This document shows positions 10,363 to 23,900 of a stretch of 64,000 bases of DNA, piece after piece. This stretch comes from Astropecten irregularis (Eukaryota > Echinodermata > Asteroidea > Paxillosida > Astropectinidae): assembly GCA_963971285.1 (NCBI GenBank), contig OZ020251.1, forward strand, positions 4,402,001 to 4,466,000. Reading direction: 5' to 3'. A program made the position numbers and the translations under genes. The notes beneath the pieces were generated by a model. That model was not told the origin of the DNA and did no database searches. It saw nothing but the letters and a program-made list of their open reading frames with translations. The stretch's first letter is position 1. The number at the start of each line of letters is the position of its first letter.

Positions 10363-10503
10363 CAAATAGAGTGACAGTGACAGAAGTCGATGGCCGAGAT
10401 GATTTGTCGGAAGAACTTCCTGGCTTCTCGCGGCGTCAATCGACCTTTTCTCACCAGGTAGTCAAACAGCTCCCCTCCAGACACGTGCTCTAAAACCAGG
10501 TAT
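10363..10503 (-). CDS. BRSK: BRSK/SAD kinase exon (hinge and helices D/E)
   Basis: 141-bp exon: one base completing Leu, then 46 residues starting [20 protein letters not shown] and ending [17 protein letters not shown], then TG of a split Cys codon. This is the hinge, helix D and helix E of the kinase C-lobe and is almost identical to vertebrate and nematode BRSK/SAD proteins. The acceptor is CCGATAG|A and the donor is TTTG|GTACG. The first base of the next exon (C) completes TGC, so the joined sequence reads HSIC-HRDLK as in the family. The exon is bracketed by two unrelated tandem arrays: one ends about 60 bp downstream of its donor and the other begins within 5-10 bp of its acceptor. Confidence 0.95.
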
Positions 10504-10507
10504 CTAT

Positions 10508-11090
10508 CGGAGAGGCAACAGAACGAGAGAGAATGTGGTAATGTGTGGTAAGCAGCTCTTGTCTTGTGTGGTATGTGCAGAGGGTTAGGGTAAAGAATGT
10601 GGTAATATGTGGTAAGCAGCTCTTGTCTTGTGTGGTAGGTGCAGAGGGTTAGGGTTAAGCCCCTCTGTGGAGAATGTGGTAATGTGTGGTAAGCAGCTCT
10701 TGTCTTGTGTGGTAAGTGCAAAGGGTTAGGGCAAAGAATGTGGTAATGTGTGGTAAGCAGCTCTTGCCTTGTGTGGAAGGTGCAAAGGGTTAGGGTTAAG
10801 TCCCCCTGTGGAGACTGTGGTAATGTGTGAAAAGCAGCTCTTGTCTTGTGTGGTAGATGCAGAGGGTTAGGGTAAAGAATGTGGTAATATGTGGTAAGCA
10901 GCTCTTCTCTTGTGTGGTAGGTGCAGAGGGTTAGGGTTAAGTCCCCCTGTGGAGACTGTGGTAATGTGTGATAAGCAGCTATTGTCTTGTGTGGTAGGTG
11001 TAGAGGGTTAGGGTTAAGTCCCCCTGTGGTAGTGTGTGGTAGGCAGCTCTTGTCTTGTGTGGTAGGTGCAGAGGGTTAGGGTTAAGAAAT
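10508..11090. repeat. 64-79-bp tandem array with GGGTTAGGGTTA motif
   Basis: About eight to nine units sharing AGCAGCTCTTGTCTTGTGTG and GCAGAGGGTTAGGGTTAAG. Measured spacings of the CAGCTCTTGTC box are 66, 75, 64, 79, 64, 76 and 69 bp, so short and long forms alternate. The difference is the presence of TCCCCCTGTGGAGA-like sequence. The array starts next to the acceptor of the hinge exon. Confidence 0.9.
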
Positions 11091-11645
11091 AAAGCTTGAA
11101 ATGGTTGAAGCTATGCATATTCAGTGTTTTTATACTTCAACTATAACCTGCTGCATCGAGATCAAAACCTCACAATAACAATGGGCATGATGGGAGACTT
11201 TGGAGCTCTTCAACTTGGTAGTGCAAGCGAACAACAACGCGCGTATGCTCATAATTGTGCGAGCATGCTCAGAGCTAGCAAAAAAGAGATTTTGGTCTGC
11301 TGTTGCTGCCAACATCTCAAAAGTGTCCCATAACTTTTTGCGCAACAATTGCAGTTTTCAATTTTGCGCTGCTTTCTACTGTTTCCAATGATCGATTTAG
11401 CTGAAAATTTCACAGATCTATTCCGACCATGACAAATCAAATTATGAACAGACAGCAACAGTTTTATCAACTTAACCGAAGTATGATAGTACATATATGT
11501 ACCTTTAACTGTGGTATGTGGTATGGAGGTAGGTTATTGGTTAATCTGAATGTCATTTGTTCCTTAACTTGCAAAACACTGTCACAATGTCTAAATGGCT
11601 ATCAACTGAAAAAAAAAACCTGCAAAACATGTGTCTATTACTTAC
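11091..11645. other. Intron sequence, no feature recognised
   Basis: Between the tandem array and the helix-C exon. It shares CAAATCAAATTATGA with the MITE at 8303-8684 near 11437, so part may be an old repeat. Confidence 0.4.
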
Positions 11646-11731
11646 AGGTATTTTCTGTTTTCGTAGACGTCATACAGACCCAGCACATGTGGATGCTCAA
11701 TCAGTTTCATGATTGCGATCTCCCTCTCAAC
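11646..11731 (-). CDS. BRSK: BRSK/SAD kinase exon (helix C region)
   Basis: 86-bp exon encoding 28 residues from [20 protein letters not shown] to YDVYENRKY plus two bases of a Leu codon. It contains the helix-C glutamate (in VEREI) that pairs with the VAVK lysine, then beta-4 and the start of beta-5. The acceptor has a pyrimidine-rich tract ending in AAACAG. The donor is CT|GTAAG, leaving phase 2. The next exon at 10363-10503 begins with A, restoring CTA (Leu), which gives the family sequence KYLYLVLEHV. The spacing to that exon is 1,142 bp, while the upstream intron is 17,238 bp and holds the heptamer array. Confidence 0.94.
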
Positions 11732-12117
11732 CTGTTTAGGAAGAAGAAAACAAAATCGACAACAAATGATTGAGTGAGTTTGCATATTTTACAGACATTT
11801 CATTGTGGCCTGTATTTCTAATCACAATTGTATCTCGCAGGTCGAAAGTTCAAATCCAACACACAGAGTGTGAAATTATAGTCGGACAGCGGACATTTTC
11901 TGCCGAGCACTTATGCGTCAGGCCCTCCTAACTCCGAGTACTTATTGTGTTCACCTTAACAAAATCAAATATGCTCGGACAAAATGGTCAACCATATGAA
12001 CAACATCTCTTAAAACATCAACAAAAAATCACTTTTGATTTTAGCCTTCGATAAAGATTCTGGTAGGTCGAAGCAGTCGTCAGGCCCTCCTAACTCCAAG
12101 CATTTTATATTAAAATT

Positions 12118-12170
12118 CCAGGTCATTATTTTGGCTGATGGGCAGTTTGCTGCAGTTTATTACTTGTATA
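12118..12170. repeat. Dispersed repeat fragment
   Basis: CAGGTCATTATTTTGGCTGA through GCAGTTTGCTGCAGTTTATT recurs near 37519-37568; the first part also follows the 60-bp array at 10299-10320. It may mark an element that carries the 60-bp repeat. Confidence 0.6.
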
Positions 12171-12295
12171 AAAAAATAACTTGAATTGGAGATCAAAGCT
12201 GGTTTTTAGTGCTTCTACCAGGCTTTTACTTTTCCACAAAATAAAGGTACATAGTACACAGACCTGAAATGAGCAAGTATACATGTACTGTACAG

Positions 12296-12545
12296 GGGCC
12301 AATTTCATAGAGGTGCTTTAGCACCAAAATTTGCTTAAAAGCACCTAAATTCCTAGTGAAAAAAATCAGTATGCCAGCCAAAACTACTTGTGAATGTTAT
12401 GCTCAGCAAGCAATGGCCGAATACAAGTCAAAAGTATTAAACATCACATGACAATTTGGTTGATAATCCTGTTTGATCAAGGAAGACTTTTCATGCTTTT
12501 AAAACAAACTTTTGTGCTTTAAAAGCAGCTCTATGAATTTGGCTC
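12296..12545. mobile_element. Harbinger-like MITE, diverged copy
   Basis: GGGCCAATTTCATAGAGGTG at the left and, inverted, GAATTTGGCTCC at the right, with internal GTGCTTTAGCAC-like ends and GTTGATAATCCTGTTT matching the 5438-5693 element. CAG precedes the left end; the right flank has diverged. Confidence 0.75.
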
Positions 12546-13250
12546 CTGAAGTGTTTATTTCCCACTTTAAAAGAATCCCATTCGAATGTACACCTTTATT
12601 TCTTCAAATTCAATGCATTTTAAATATGCCATTCCCTGTCTGACAGACACAAGAACATCATGAGCGTAATAATTACATCAACGTTCCCAAGAATAGAGTA
12701 ATCTAGTGTACGATCACACATTGACGAGGTGGTTAACGTGTATCCCACTCGCGCTAATTAACGCTGTGCCGTTCATGCAACGACGTGACCTTCGTTCCCA
12801 GCCTCGGTCCTTGCCTTACCCAACAACGTCGATCGTTCTGCCTTTCATACCCCCTTCCCTCTACCCCTTTTTTCCCCCTCTCCCTCATCCAGCGCAGCCA
12901 GGGAGCGTGGAGGCACCACACATGGCTTTCTCCACACGGCCTCCCTAGTAATTATCCAATTATACCAAGCCACAATCTGATTTTGCAGCGGGACCAGGCG
13001 GTTTTATTGTGCGGCAGGCACCGGCAAAAATCTGCAAATCGTAGCCTACGGAGATACAGTATTCAAAATATATTCCGCACCATCATCATGCTCCTTTTCT
13101 GTTTGCATGTTTTTTTTCTGCTTTTTTTTTTTCGAGAAGGTGGGGGATTTTTAAAATAGGAAAACTGCTTTTGGATAATGGTTGATCTTATTTGGCTGGA
13201 TATTTTAAGCTCAGGATTTAATGCAGTGAGGCAATGGTCATTCTGTACAT
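12546..13250. other. Non-repetitive intron segment, possible regulatory DNA
   Basis: The least repetitive part of the large intron. From 12700 to 13000 it is richer in CpG and holds CGCTAATTAACG and CTAGTAATTATCCAATTAT, which resemble homeodomain-type sites, plus a CT-rich tract at 12840-12895. No exon recognised. A regulatory role is inference only. Confidence 0.3.
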
Positions 13251-14300
13251 GCAACAAAACTAGCTACATGTACATGTTGTAATTCAATTAGAGTTTTATG
13301 GTATTCGTGGTAAATTGGTAATTGACGCTAAGTATGGTATTTATAAATCTATTTAAGCTGGTTTAAATGTACATGTACTCTTAAGTCTCTGGAAGTTAGC
13401 AACATGATCTAGACTGCACAAGATGATGGCAATCCATAAAACAAGCAAACCTAGGCACACTGTATACAGCATGTACAGTGTACATGTATTACGGACTGAC
13501 TGTTCAATAGCGCTGCGCACTTGAGCTAAAAATAGCACCGAACCTCAGACAAACACTGCAACCGGCCATGCAAACGTGTGGTGAGTGGGGGTATGTGTGC
13601 GCGTACATGCATGGTGTGACGTCATCAGTGCAGAACGCTATTCTCTGTCTGTGTCAAAATTCTATTCCATCTCACCAGAAAGTACTTTTGTCTTGGAGAA
13701 GAGCCTCAATTTTGAAACAAAGTACATGTAGTAGGGTGTCAAATCTTACGACTGTAGGAAAATATTACAATGTACCTAATGGATTACGCTCATACGTACC
13801 AGTACAGTACAGTGTACTTGACCTGTACACTATGTACATACATGTGTATTTCAGTTTCATGTGTAATGTACGTACATGTATGTACATATGTACAGGTGTA
13901 CAAATGTATTATACAAGTACTGGGTCCGATTTCACCGAAGAGCCATCAATTTTAACATACCGGTACACTGTATGTACATGAACATGTATCTATCGATCGA
14001 AGGACTCAAGATGCGCTGCAGCCCTACGTACAGACGTAAGATATGATGGGTTATCCTATGTACATGTAACTCAACGATCGGATCGTAAGGCTCAGTGAAA
14101 TCGACCACGCGTATTGAACAAGTTCCGTATGAATGATGCATACTGCATACACTGTGCATGAACAGTGAATGAACTTCATTGAATGCGAAATGTGCATGGA
14201 AACAGTATGCAGAATAACATGTTACATGTATGTAGATGTACATACATACATGTACATACATGTGTCCATGTATACGTACAATGTACCTGTACAGTGCACA
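13251..14300. repeat. TACATGTA-rich stretch
   Basis: Dense in self-complementary TACATGTA, GTACATGTAC and TACATACATG motifs, especially 13780-13900 and 14210-14300. Small reading frames here are low-complexity (Tyr, Val, His, Cys rich) and are not supported as genes. Confidence 0.8.
13922..14106. mobile_element. MITE, GGGTTGATTTCACC family, copy 2
   Basis: GGGTCCGATTTCACCGAA at the left and GTGAAATCGACC at the right are inverted relatives. The internal GCAGCCCTACG and ATATGATGGGTTA match copy 1 at 9057-9202. TACATGTA motifs have expanded inside it. Confidence 0.6.
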
Positions 14301-14946
14301 TAAGAATTTACCCTAAGTACTGTGACTGTATGGATTCTTACAGTACCACACAGATTAAACAATTAGCCTCAGACAAACAACCCTACCGCACACTGCGTGT
14401 TACAAACTAAATCCACTTTAATGTGATTCTAATGTTTTGGCGTTCAATATTGTTCCAGCGTGCAATGGATCAATACATACGAACGGCTGGTTCCCTCATC
14501 GTCCCATTCTAATGATTTCAAGCCTGTGTTTGTCACTGACAGCGAGATGGGAGTCCCATCTGCTAACTAGTGAAGTCCTGCAAGCTCTCGCTGACAACTT
14601 TAAAGGGGCTTGCCAAGTTCTACGGCAAGGACGAACACTGGAGATAATGTACATGTGAAAAGTACTGCATGTGAGTGTACCATGTAACATACTTTGAACT
14701 TCAGGACAAAGGACGTCCACATCGAGTGCAAGTTTGAAATTTCAACTTTATAAATATGACAATGGCGGAAAGAAAAACTACCAACTAATAGATCACACTC
14801 ATGACATTTACAGCAAACAGATTTAACGATACAATCATCTACAGTCATTACAAAAACACACAAACAAACAAAGGAATCCAGACAAACACACGAGCAACAA
14901 ACTGCCTGACAACATCACCATAGTCTGCAGAGAAAGTAGACATCAG
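14301..14946. other. Intron sequence; CA/AAAC-rich edge of the heptamer array
   Basis: No gene recognised. The last 100 bp (14845-14946) are T-poor with CACACAAACAAACAAA and AGACAAACACACGAGC, a composition that grades into the heptamer array. Confidence 0.5.
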
Positions 14947-17900
14947 TGACAACAGACAACAGACAACGGACAACAGACAACGGACAGAGGACAACGGACA
15001 ACGGACAGCGGACAACTGACAACGGACAACGGACAACGTACAACGGACAACAGACAGCAGACAACGGACAACGGACCTCAGACAACAGACAACGGACAAC
15101 GGACAACGGACAACGGACAACGGACAACGGACAACGGACAACGGACAACGTACAACGGACAACAGACAACGTACAACGGACAACGGACAGCAGACAGCAG
15201 ACAGCAGACAGCAGACAAAGGACAGCGGACAACAGACAGCAGACAGCAGACAACGGACAACGGACAATGTACAACGGACAACGGACAGCAGACAGCAGAC
15301 AGCGGACAACGGACAACGTACAACAGACAGCGGACAACGGACAACAGACAACGGACAACGGACAACGGACAACAGACAGCAGACAACGGACAGCGGACAA
15401 CAGACAACGGACAACGTACAACGGACAACGGACAGCGGACAACAGACAACGGACAACGGACAACGGACAACAGACAGCAGACAACGGACAACAGACATCA
15501 GACAACGGACAACGGACAACGGACAACGGACAACGGACAACGGACAACGGACAACGGACAACGGACAACGGACAACGGACAGCGGACAACAGACAACGGA
15601 CAACAGACAACGGACAACGGACAACAGACAGCAGACAACGGACAACGGACATCAGACAACGGACAACGGACAACGGACAACGGACAACGGACAACGGACA
15701 ACGGACAACGGACAACGGACAACAGACAACGGACAACGTACAACGGACAACAGACAACGGACAGGGACAACGGACAACAGACAACAGACAACGGACAACG
15801 AACAGCAGACAGCAGACAGCAGACAGCAGACAGCAGACAAAGGACAGCGGACAACAGACAGCAGACAGCAGACAACGGACAACGTACAACGGACAACGGA
15901 CAACGGACAGCAGAAAGCAGACAGCAGACAGCAGACAGCAGACAGCAGACAGCAGACAAAGGACAGCGGACAACAGACAGCAGACAGCAGACAACGGACA
16001 ACGGACAATGTACAACGGACAACGGACAGCAGACAGCAGACAGCGGACAACGGACAACATACAACAGACAGCGGACAACGGACAACAGACAAAGGACAAC
16101 GGCAACGGACAACAGACAGCAGACAACGGACAGCGGACAACAGACAACGGACAACGTACAACGTACAACGGACAACAGACAACGTACAACGGACAACGGA
16201 CAGCAGACAGCAGACAGCAGACAAAGGACAGCGGACAACAGACAGCAGACAGCAGACAACGGACAACGTACAACGGACAACGGACAACGGACAGCAGACA
16301 GCAGACAGCGGACAACGGACAACGTACAACAGACAGCGGACAACGGACAACAGACAACGGACAACGGACAACGGACAACAGACAACAGACAGCAGACAAC
16401 GGACAACGGACAATGTACAACGGACAACGGACAGCAGACAGCAGACAGCAGACAGCGGACAACGGACAACGTACAACAGACAGCGGACAATGGACAACAG
16501 ACAACGGACAACGGACAACAGACAACAGACAACAGACAACGGACAACGTACAACGGACAACAGACAGCAGACAACAGACAGCGGACAACAGACAACAGAC
16601 AACGGACAACGTACAACGGACAACAGACAACGGACAACAGACAACAGACAGCAGACAACGGACAACGGACAACGAACAACGGACAACAGACAGCAGACAA
16701 CAGACAACAGACAGCAGACAATGGACAACAGACAGCAGACAACGGACAACAGACAGCAGACAGCAGACAACGTACAACAGACAACGTACAACGGACAACA
16801 GACAGCAGACAACGGACAACAGACAACAGACAGCAGACAACGGACAACGAACAACGGACAACAGACAACAGACAGCAGACAACGGACAACAGACAACAGA
16901 CAGCAGACAACGGACAAAAGACAGCAGACAACGGACAACAAACAGCAGACAGCAGACAACGGACAACAGACAGCAGACAACGGACAACAGACAGCAGACA
17001 ACGTACAACGGACAACAGACAGCAGACAACGTACAACGGACAACAGACAGCAGACAACGGACAACGGACAACGGACAACGGACAACGGACAGCAGACAGC
17101 AGACAGCAGACAGCAGACAAAGGACAGCGGACAACAGACAGCAGACAGCAGACAACGGACAACGGACAATGTACAACGGACAACGGACAGCAGACAGCAG
17201 ACAGCGGACAACGGACAACGTACAACAGACAGCGGACAACGGACAACAGACAACGGACAACGGACAACAGACAGCAGACAACGGACAGCGGACAACAGAC
17301 AACGGACAACGTACAACGGACAACGGACAGCGGACAACAGACAACGGACAACGGACAACTGACAACAGACAGCAGACAACGGACAACAGACAGCAGACAA
17401 CGGACAACGGACAACGGACAACGGACAACGGACAACGGACAACGGACAACGGACAACGGACAACGGACAACGGACAACGGACAACGGACAACGGACAACG
17501 GACAGCGGACAACAGACAACGGACAACAGACAACGTACAACGGACAACAGACAGCAGACAACGGACAACGGACAACGGACAACGGACAACGGACAACGGA
17601 CAACGGACAACGGACAACGGACAACGGACAACGGACAACGGACAACGGACAACGGACAACAGACAACGGACAACGTACAACGGACAACAGACAACGGACA
17701 GGGACAACGGACAACAGACAACAGACAACGGACAGCAGACAGCAGTCAGCAGACAGCAGACAGCAGACAAAGGACAGCGGACAACAGACAGCAGACAGCA
17801 GACAATGGACAACGTACAACGGACAACAGACAACGTACAACGGACAGCAGACAGCAGACAGCAGACAGCAGACAAAGGACAGCGGACAACAGACAGCAGA

Positions 17901-20900
17901 CAGCAGACAACGGACAACGGACAATGTACAACGGACAACGGACAGCAGACAGCAGACAGCGGACAACGGACAACGTACAACAGACAGCGGACAACGGACA
18001 ACAGACAACGGACAACGGCAACGGACAACAGACAGCAGACAACGGACAGCGGACAACAGACAACGGACAACGTACAACGTACAACGGACAACACACAACG
18101 TACAACGGACAACGGACAGCAGACAGCAGACAGCAGACAGCAGACAAAGGACAGCGGACAACAGACAGCAGACAGCAGACAACGGACAACGTACAACGGA
18201 CAACGGACAGCAGACAGCAGACAGCGGACAACTGACAACGTACAACAGACAGCGGACAACGGACAACAGACAACGGACAACGGACAACGGACAACAGACA
18301 GCAGACAACGGACAACGGACAATGTACAACGGACAACGGACAGCAGACAGCAGACAGCAGACAGCGGACAACGGACAACGTACAACAGACAGCGGACAAC
18401 GGACAACAGACAACGGACAACGGACAACAGACAACAGACAACAGACAACGTACAACGGACAACAGACAGCAGACAACAGACAGCGGACAACAGACAACGG
18501 ACAACGTACAACGGACAACAGACAACGGACAACAGACAACAGACAGCAGACAACGGACAACGGACAACGAACAACGGACAACAGACAACAGACAACAGAC
18601 AACAGACAACAGACAGCAGACAATGGACAACAGACAGCAGACAACGGACAACAGACAGCAGACAGCAGACAACGTACAACGGACAACGTACAACGGACAA
18701 CAGACAGCAGACAACGGACAACAGACAACAGACAGCAGACAACGGACAAAAGACAGCAGACAACGGACAACAAACAGCAGACAGAAGACAACGGACAACA
18801 GACAGCAGACAACGGACAACAGACAGCAGACAACGTACAACGGACAACAGACAGCAGACAACGTACAACGGACAACAGACAGCAGACAACGGACAGCGGA
18901 CAACGGACAACGGACAACGGACAACGGACAACGGACAACGGACAACGGACAACGGACAACGGACAACGGACAACGGACAACGGAAAACAGACAACGTACA
19001 ACGTACAACGGACAACGGACAGCAGACAGCAGACAGCAGACAGCAGACAGCAGACAAAGGACAGCGGACAACAGACAGCAGACAGCGGACAACGGACAAC
19101 GTACAACAGACAGCGGACAACGGACAACAGACAACGGACAACGGACAACAGACAGCAGACAACGGACAACGGACAATGTACAACGGACAACGGACAGCAG
19201 ACAGCAGACAGCAGACAGCGGACAACGGACAACGTACAACAGACAGCGGACAACGGACAACAGACAACGGACAACGGACAACAGACAACAGACAACAGAC
19301 AACGGACAACGTACAACGGACAACAGACAGCAGACAACAGACAGCGGACAACAGACAACAGACAACGGACAACGTACAACGGACAACAGACAACGGACAA
19401 CAGACAACAGACAGCAGACAACGGACAACGGACAACGAACAACGGACAACAGACAGCAGACAACAGACAACAGAAAACAGACAGCAGACAATGGACAACA
19501 GACAGCAGACAACGGACAACAGACAGCAGACAGCAGACAACGTACAACGGACAACGTACAACGGACAACAGACAGCAGACAACGGACAACGGACAACAGA
19601 CAACAGAAAACAGACAACGGACAACAGACAGCAGACAATGGACAACAGACAGCAGACAACGGACAACAGACAGCAGACAGCAGACAACGTACAACGGACA
19701 ACGTACAACGGACAACAGACAGCAGACAACGGACAACGTACAACGGACAACGGACAGCAGACAGCAGACAGCGGACAACGGACAACGTACAACAGACAGC
19801 GGACAACGGACAACAGACAACGGACAACGGACAACAGACAGCAGACAACGGACAACGGACAATGTACAACGGACAACGGACAACGGACAACGGACAACGG
19901 ACAACAGACAGCAGACAACGGACAACGGACAATGTACAACGGACAACGGACAGCAGACAGCAGACAGCGGACAACGGACAACGTACAACAGACAGCGGAC
20001 AACGGACAACAGACAACGGACAACGGACAACAGACAACAGACAACAGACAACGTACAACGGACAACAGACAGCAGACAACAGACAGCGGACAACAGACAA
20101 CGGACAACGTACAACGGACAACAGACAACGGACAACAGACAACAGACAGCAGACAACGGACAACGGACAACGAACAACGGACAACAGACAACAGACAACA
20201 GACAACAGACAGCAGACAATGGACAACAGACAGCAGACAACGGACAACAGACAGCAGACAGCAGACAACGTACAACGGACAACGTACAACGGACAACAGA
20301 CAGCAGACAACGGACAACAGACAACAGACAGCAGACAACAAACAAAAGACAGCAGACAACGGACAACAAACAGCAGACAGCAGACAACGGACAACAGACA
20401 GCAGACAACGGACAACAGACAGCAGACAACGTACAACGGACAACAGACAGCAGACAACGTACAACGGACAACAGACAGCAGACAACGGACAACGGACAAC
20501 GGACAACGGACAACGGACAACGGACAACGGACAACAGACAACGGACAACGGAAAACAGACAACGTACAACGTACAACGGACAACGGACAGCAGACAGCAG
20601 ACAGCAGACAGCAGACAGCAGACGAAGGACAGCGGACAACAGACAGCAGACAGCAGACAACGGACAACGTACAACGTACAACGGACAACGGACAACAGAC
20701 AACGTACAACGGACAACGGACAGCAGACAGCAGACAGCAGACAGCAGACAGCAGACAAAGGACAGCGGACAACAGACAGCAGACAGCAGACAACGGACAA
20801 CGGACAATGTACAACGGACAACGGACAGCAGACAGCAGACAGCGGACAACGGACAACGTACAACAGACAGCGGACAACGGACAACAGACAACGGACAACG

Positions 20901-23900
20901 GACAACGGACAACAGACAGCAGACAACGGACAGCGGACAACAGACAACGGACAGCAGACAGCAGACAGCAGACAGCAGACAGCAGACAAAGGACAGCGGA
21001 CAACAGACAGCAGACAGCAGACAACGGACAACGGACAATGTACAACGGACAACGGACAGCAGACAGCAGACAGCGGACAACGGACAACGTACAACAGACA
21101 GCGGACAACGGACAACAGACAACGGACAACGGCAACGGACAACAGACAACGGACAGCGGACAACAGACAACGGACAACGTACAACGTACAACGGACAACA
21201 CACAACGTACAACGGACAACGGACAGCAGACAGCAGACAGCAGACAGCAGACAAAGGACAGCGGACAACAGACAGCAGACAGCAGACAACGGACAACGTA
21301 CAACGGACAACGGACAGCAGACAGCAGACAGCGGACAACTGACAACGTACAACAGACAGCGGACAACGGACAACAGACAACGGACAACGGACAACGGACA
21401 ACAGACAGCAGACAACGGACAACGGACAATGTACAACGGACAACGGACAGCAGACAGCAGACAGCAGACAGCGGACAACGGACAACGTACAACAGACAGC
21501 GGACAACGGACAACAGACAACGGACAACGGACAACAGACAACAGACAACAGACAACGTACAACGGACAACAGACAGCAGACAACAGACAGCGGACAACAG
21601 ACAACGGACAACGTACAACGGACAACAGACAACGGACAACAGACAACAGACAGCAGACAACGGACAACGGACAACGAACAACGGACAACAGACAACAGAC
21701 AACAGACAACAGACAACAGACAGCAGACAATGGACAACAGACAGCAGACAACGGACAACAGACAGCAGACAGCAGACAACGTACAACGGACAACGTACAA
21801 CGGACAACAGACAGCAGACAACGGACAACGTACAACGGACAACGGACAGCAGACAGCAGACAGCGGACAACGGACAACGTACAACAGACAGCGGACAACG
21901 GACAACAGACAACGGACAACGGACAACAGACAGCAGACAACGGACAACGGACAATGTACAACGGACAACGGACAACGGACAACGGACAACGGACAACAGA
22001 CAGCAGACAACGGACAACGGACAATGTACAACGGACAACGGACAGCAGACAGCAGACAGCGGACAACGGACAACGTACAACAGACAGCGGACAACGGACA
22101 ACAGACAACGGACAACGGACAACAGACAACAGACAACAGACAACGTACAACGGACAACAGACAGCAGACAACAGACAGCGGACAACAGACAACGGACAAC
22201 GTACAACGGACAACAGACAACGGACAACAGACAACAGACAGCAGACAACGGACAACGGACAACGAACAACAGACAACAGACAACAGACAACAGACAACAG
22301 ACAGCAGACAATGGACAACAGACAGCAGACAACGGACAACAGACAGCAGACAGCAGACAACGTACAACGGACAACGTACAACGGACAACAGACAGCAGAC
22401 AACGGACAACAGACAACAGACAGCAGACAACGGACAAAAGACAGCAGACAACGGACAACAAACAGCAGACAGCAGACAACGGACAACAGACAGCAGACAA
22501 CGGACAACAGACAGCAGACAACGTACAACGGACAACAGACAGCAGACAACGTACAACGGACAACAGACAGCAGACAACGGACAACGGACAACGGACAACG
22601 GACAACGGACAACGGACAACGGACAATAGACAACGGACAACGGAAAACAGACAACGTACAACGTACAACGGACAACGGACAGCAGACAGCAGACAGCAGA
22701 CAGCAGACAGCAGACGAAGGACAGCGGACAACAGACAGCAGACAGCAGACAACGGACAACGGACAACGTACAACGGACAACGGACAACAGACAACGTACA
22801 ACGGACAACGGACAGCAGACAGCAGACAGCAGACAGCAGACAGCAGACAAAGGACAGCGGACAACAGACAGCAGACAGCAGACAACGGACAACGGACAAT
22901 GTACAACGGACAACGGACAGCAGACAGCAGACAGCGGACAACGGACAACGTACAACAGACAGCGGACAACGGACAACAGACAACGGACAACGGACAACGG
23001 ACAACAGACAGCAGACAACGGACAGCGGACAACAGACAACGGACAACGTACAACGTACAACGGACAACAGACAACGGACAACGGACAACGGACAGCAGAC
23101 AGCAGACAGCAGACAAAGGACAGCAGACAACAGACAGCAGACAGCAGACAACGGACAACGGACAATGTACAACGGACAACGGACAGCAGACAGCAGACAA
23201 CGGACAACGTACAACAGACAGCGGACAACGGACAACAGACAACGGACAACGGACAACGGACAACAGACAGCAGACAATGGACAGCGCACAACAGACAACG
23301 GACAACGTACAACGTACAACGGACAACAGACAACAGACAACAGACAACGGACAACGTACAACGGACAACAGACAGCAGACAACAGACAGCGGACAACAGA
23401 CAACAGACAACGGACAACGTACAACGGACAGCGGACAACAGACAACGTACAACGGACAACGGACAGCAGACAGCAGACAGCAGACAGCAGACAGCAGACA
23501 GCAGACAAAGGACAGCGGACAACAGACAGCAGACAGCAGACAACGGACAACGGACAATGTACAACGGACAACGGACAGCAGACAGCAGACAACGGACAAC
23601 GTACAACAGACAGCGGACAACGGACAACAGACAACGGACAACGGCAACGGACAACAGACAGCAGACAACGGACAGCGGACAACAGACAACGTACAACGTA
23701 CAACGGACAATAGACAACGTACAACGGACAACGGACAGCAGACAGCAGACAGCAGACAAAGGACAGCGGACAACAGACAGCAGACAGCAGACAACGGACA
23801 ACGTACAACGGACAACGGACAGCAGACAGAAGACAGCGGAAAACGGACAACGTACAACAGACAGCGGACAACGGACAACAGACAACGGACAACGGACAAC

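Noticed and set aside
10508-11090. Interstitial telomere
   Set aside because: Only about two GGGTTA words per unit within a longer unrelated repeat; not a continuous telomeric tract.
13568-13981. 137-codon plus-strand frame
   Set aside because: Runs through TACATG-rich low-complexity DNA and a MITE; no recognisable domain.
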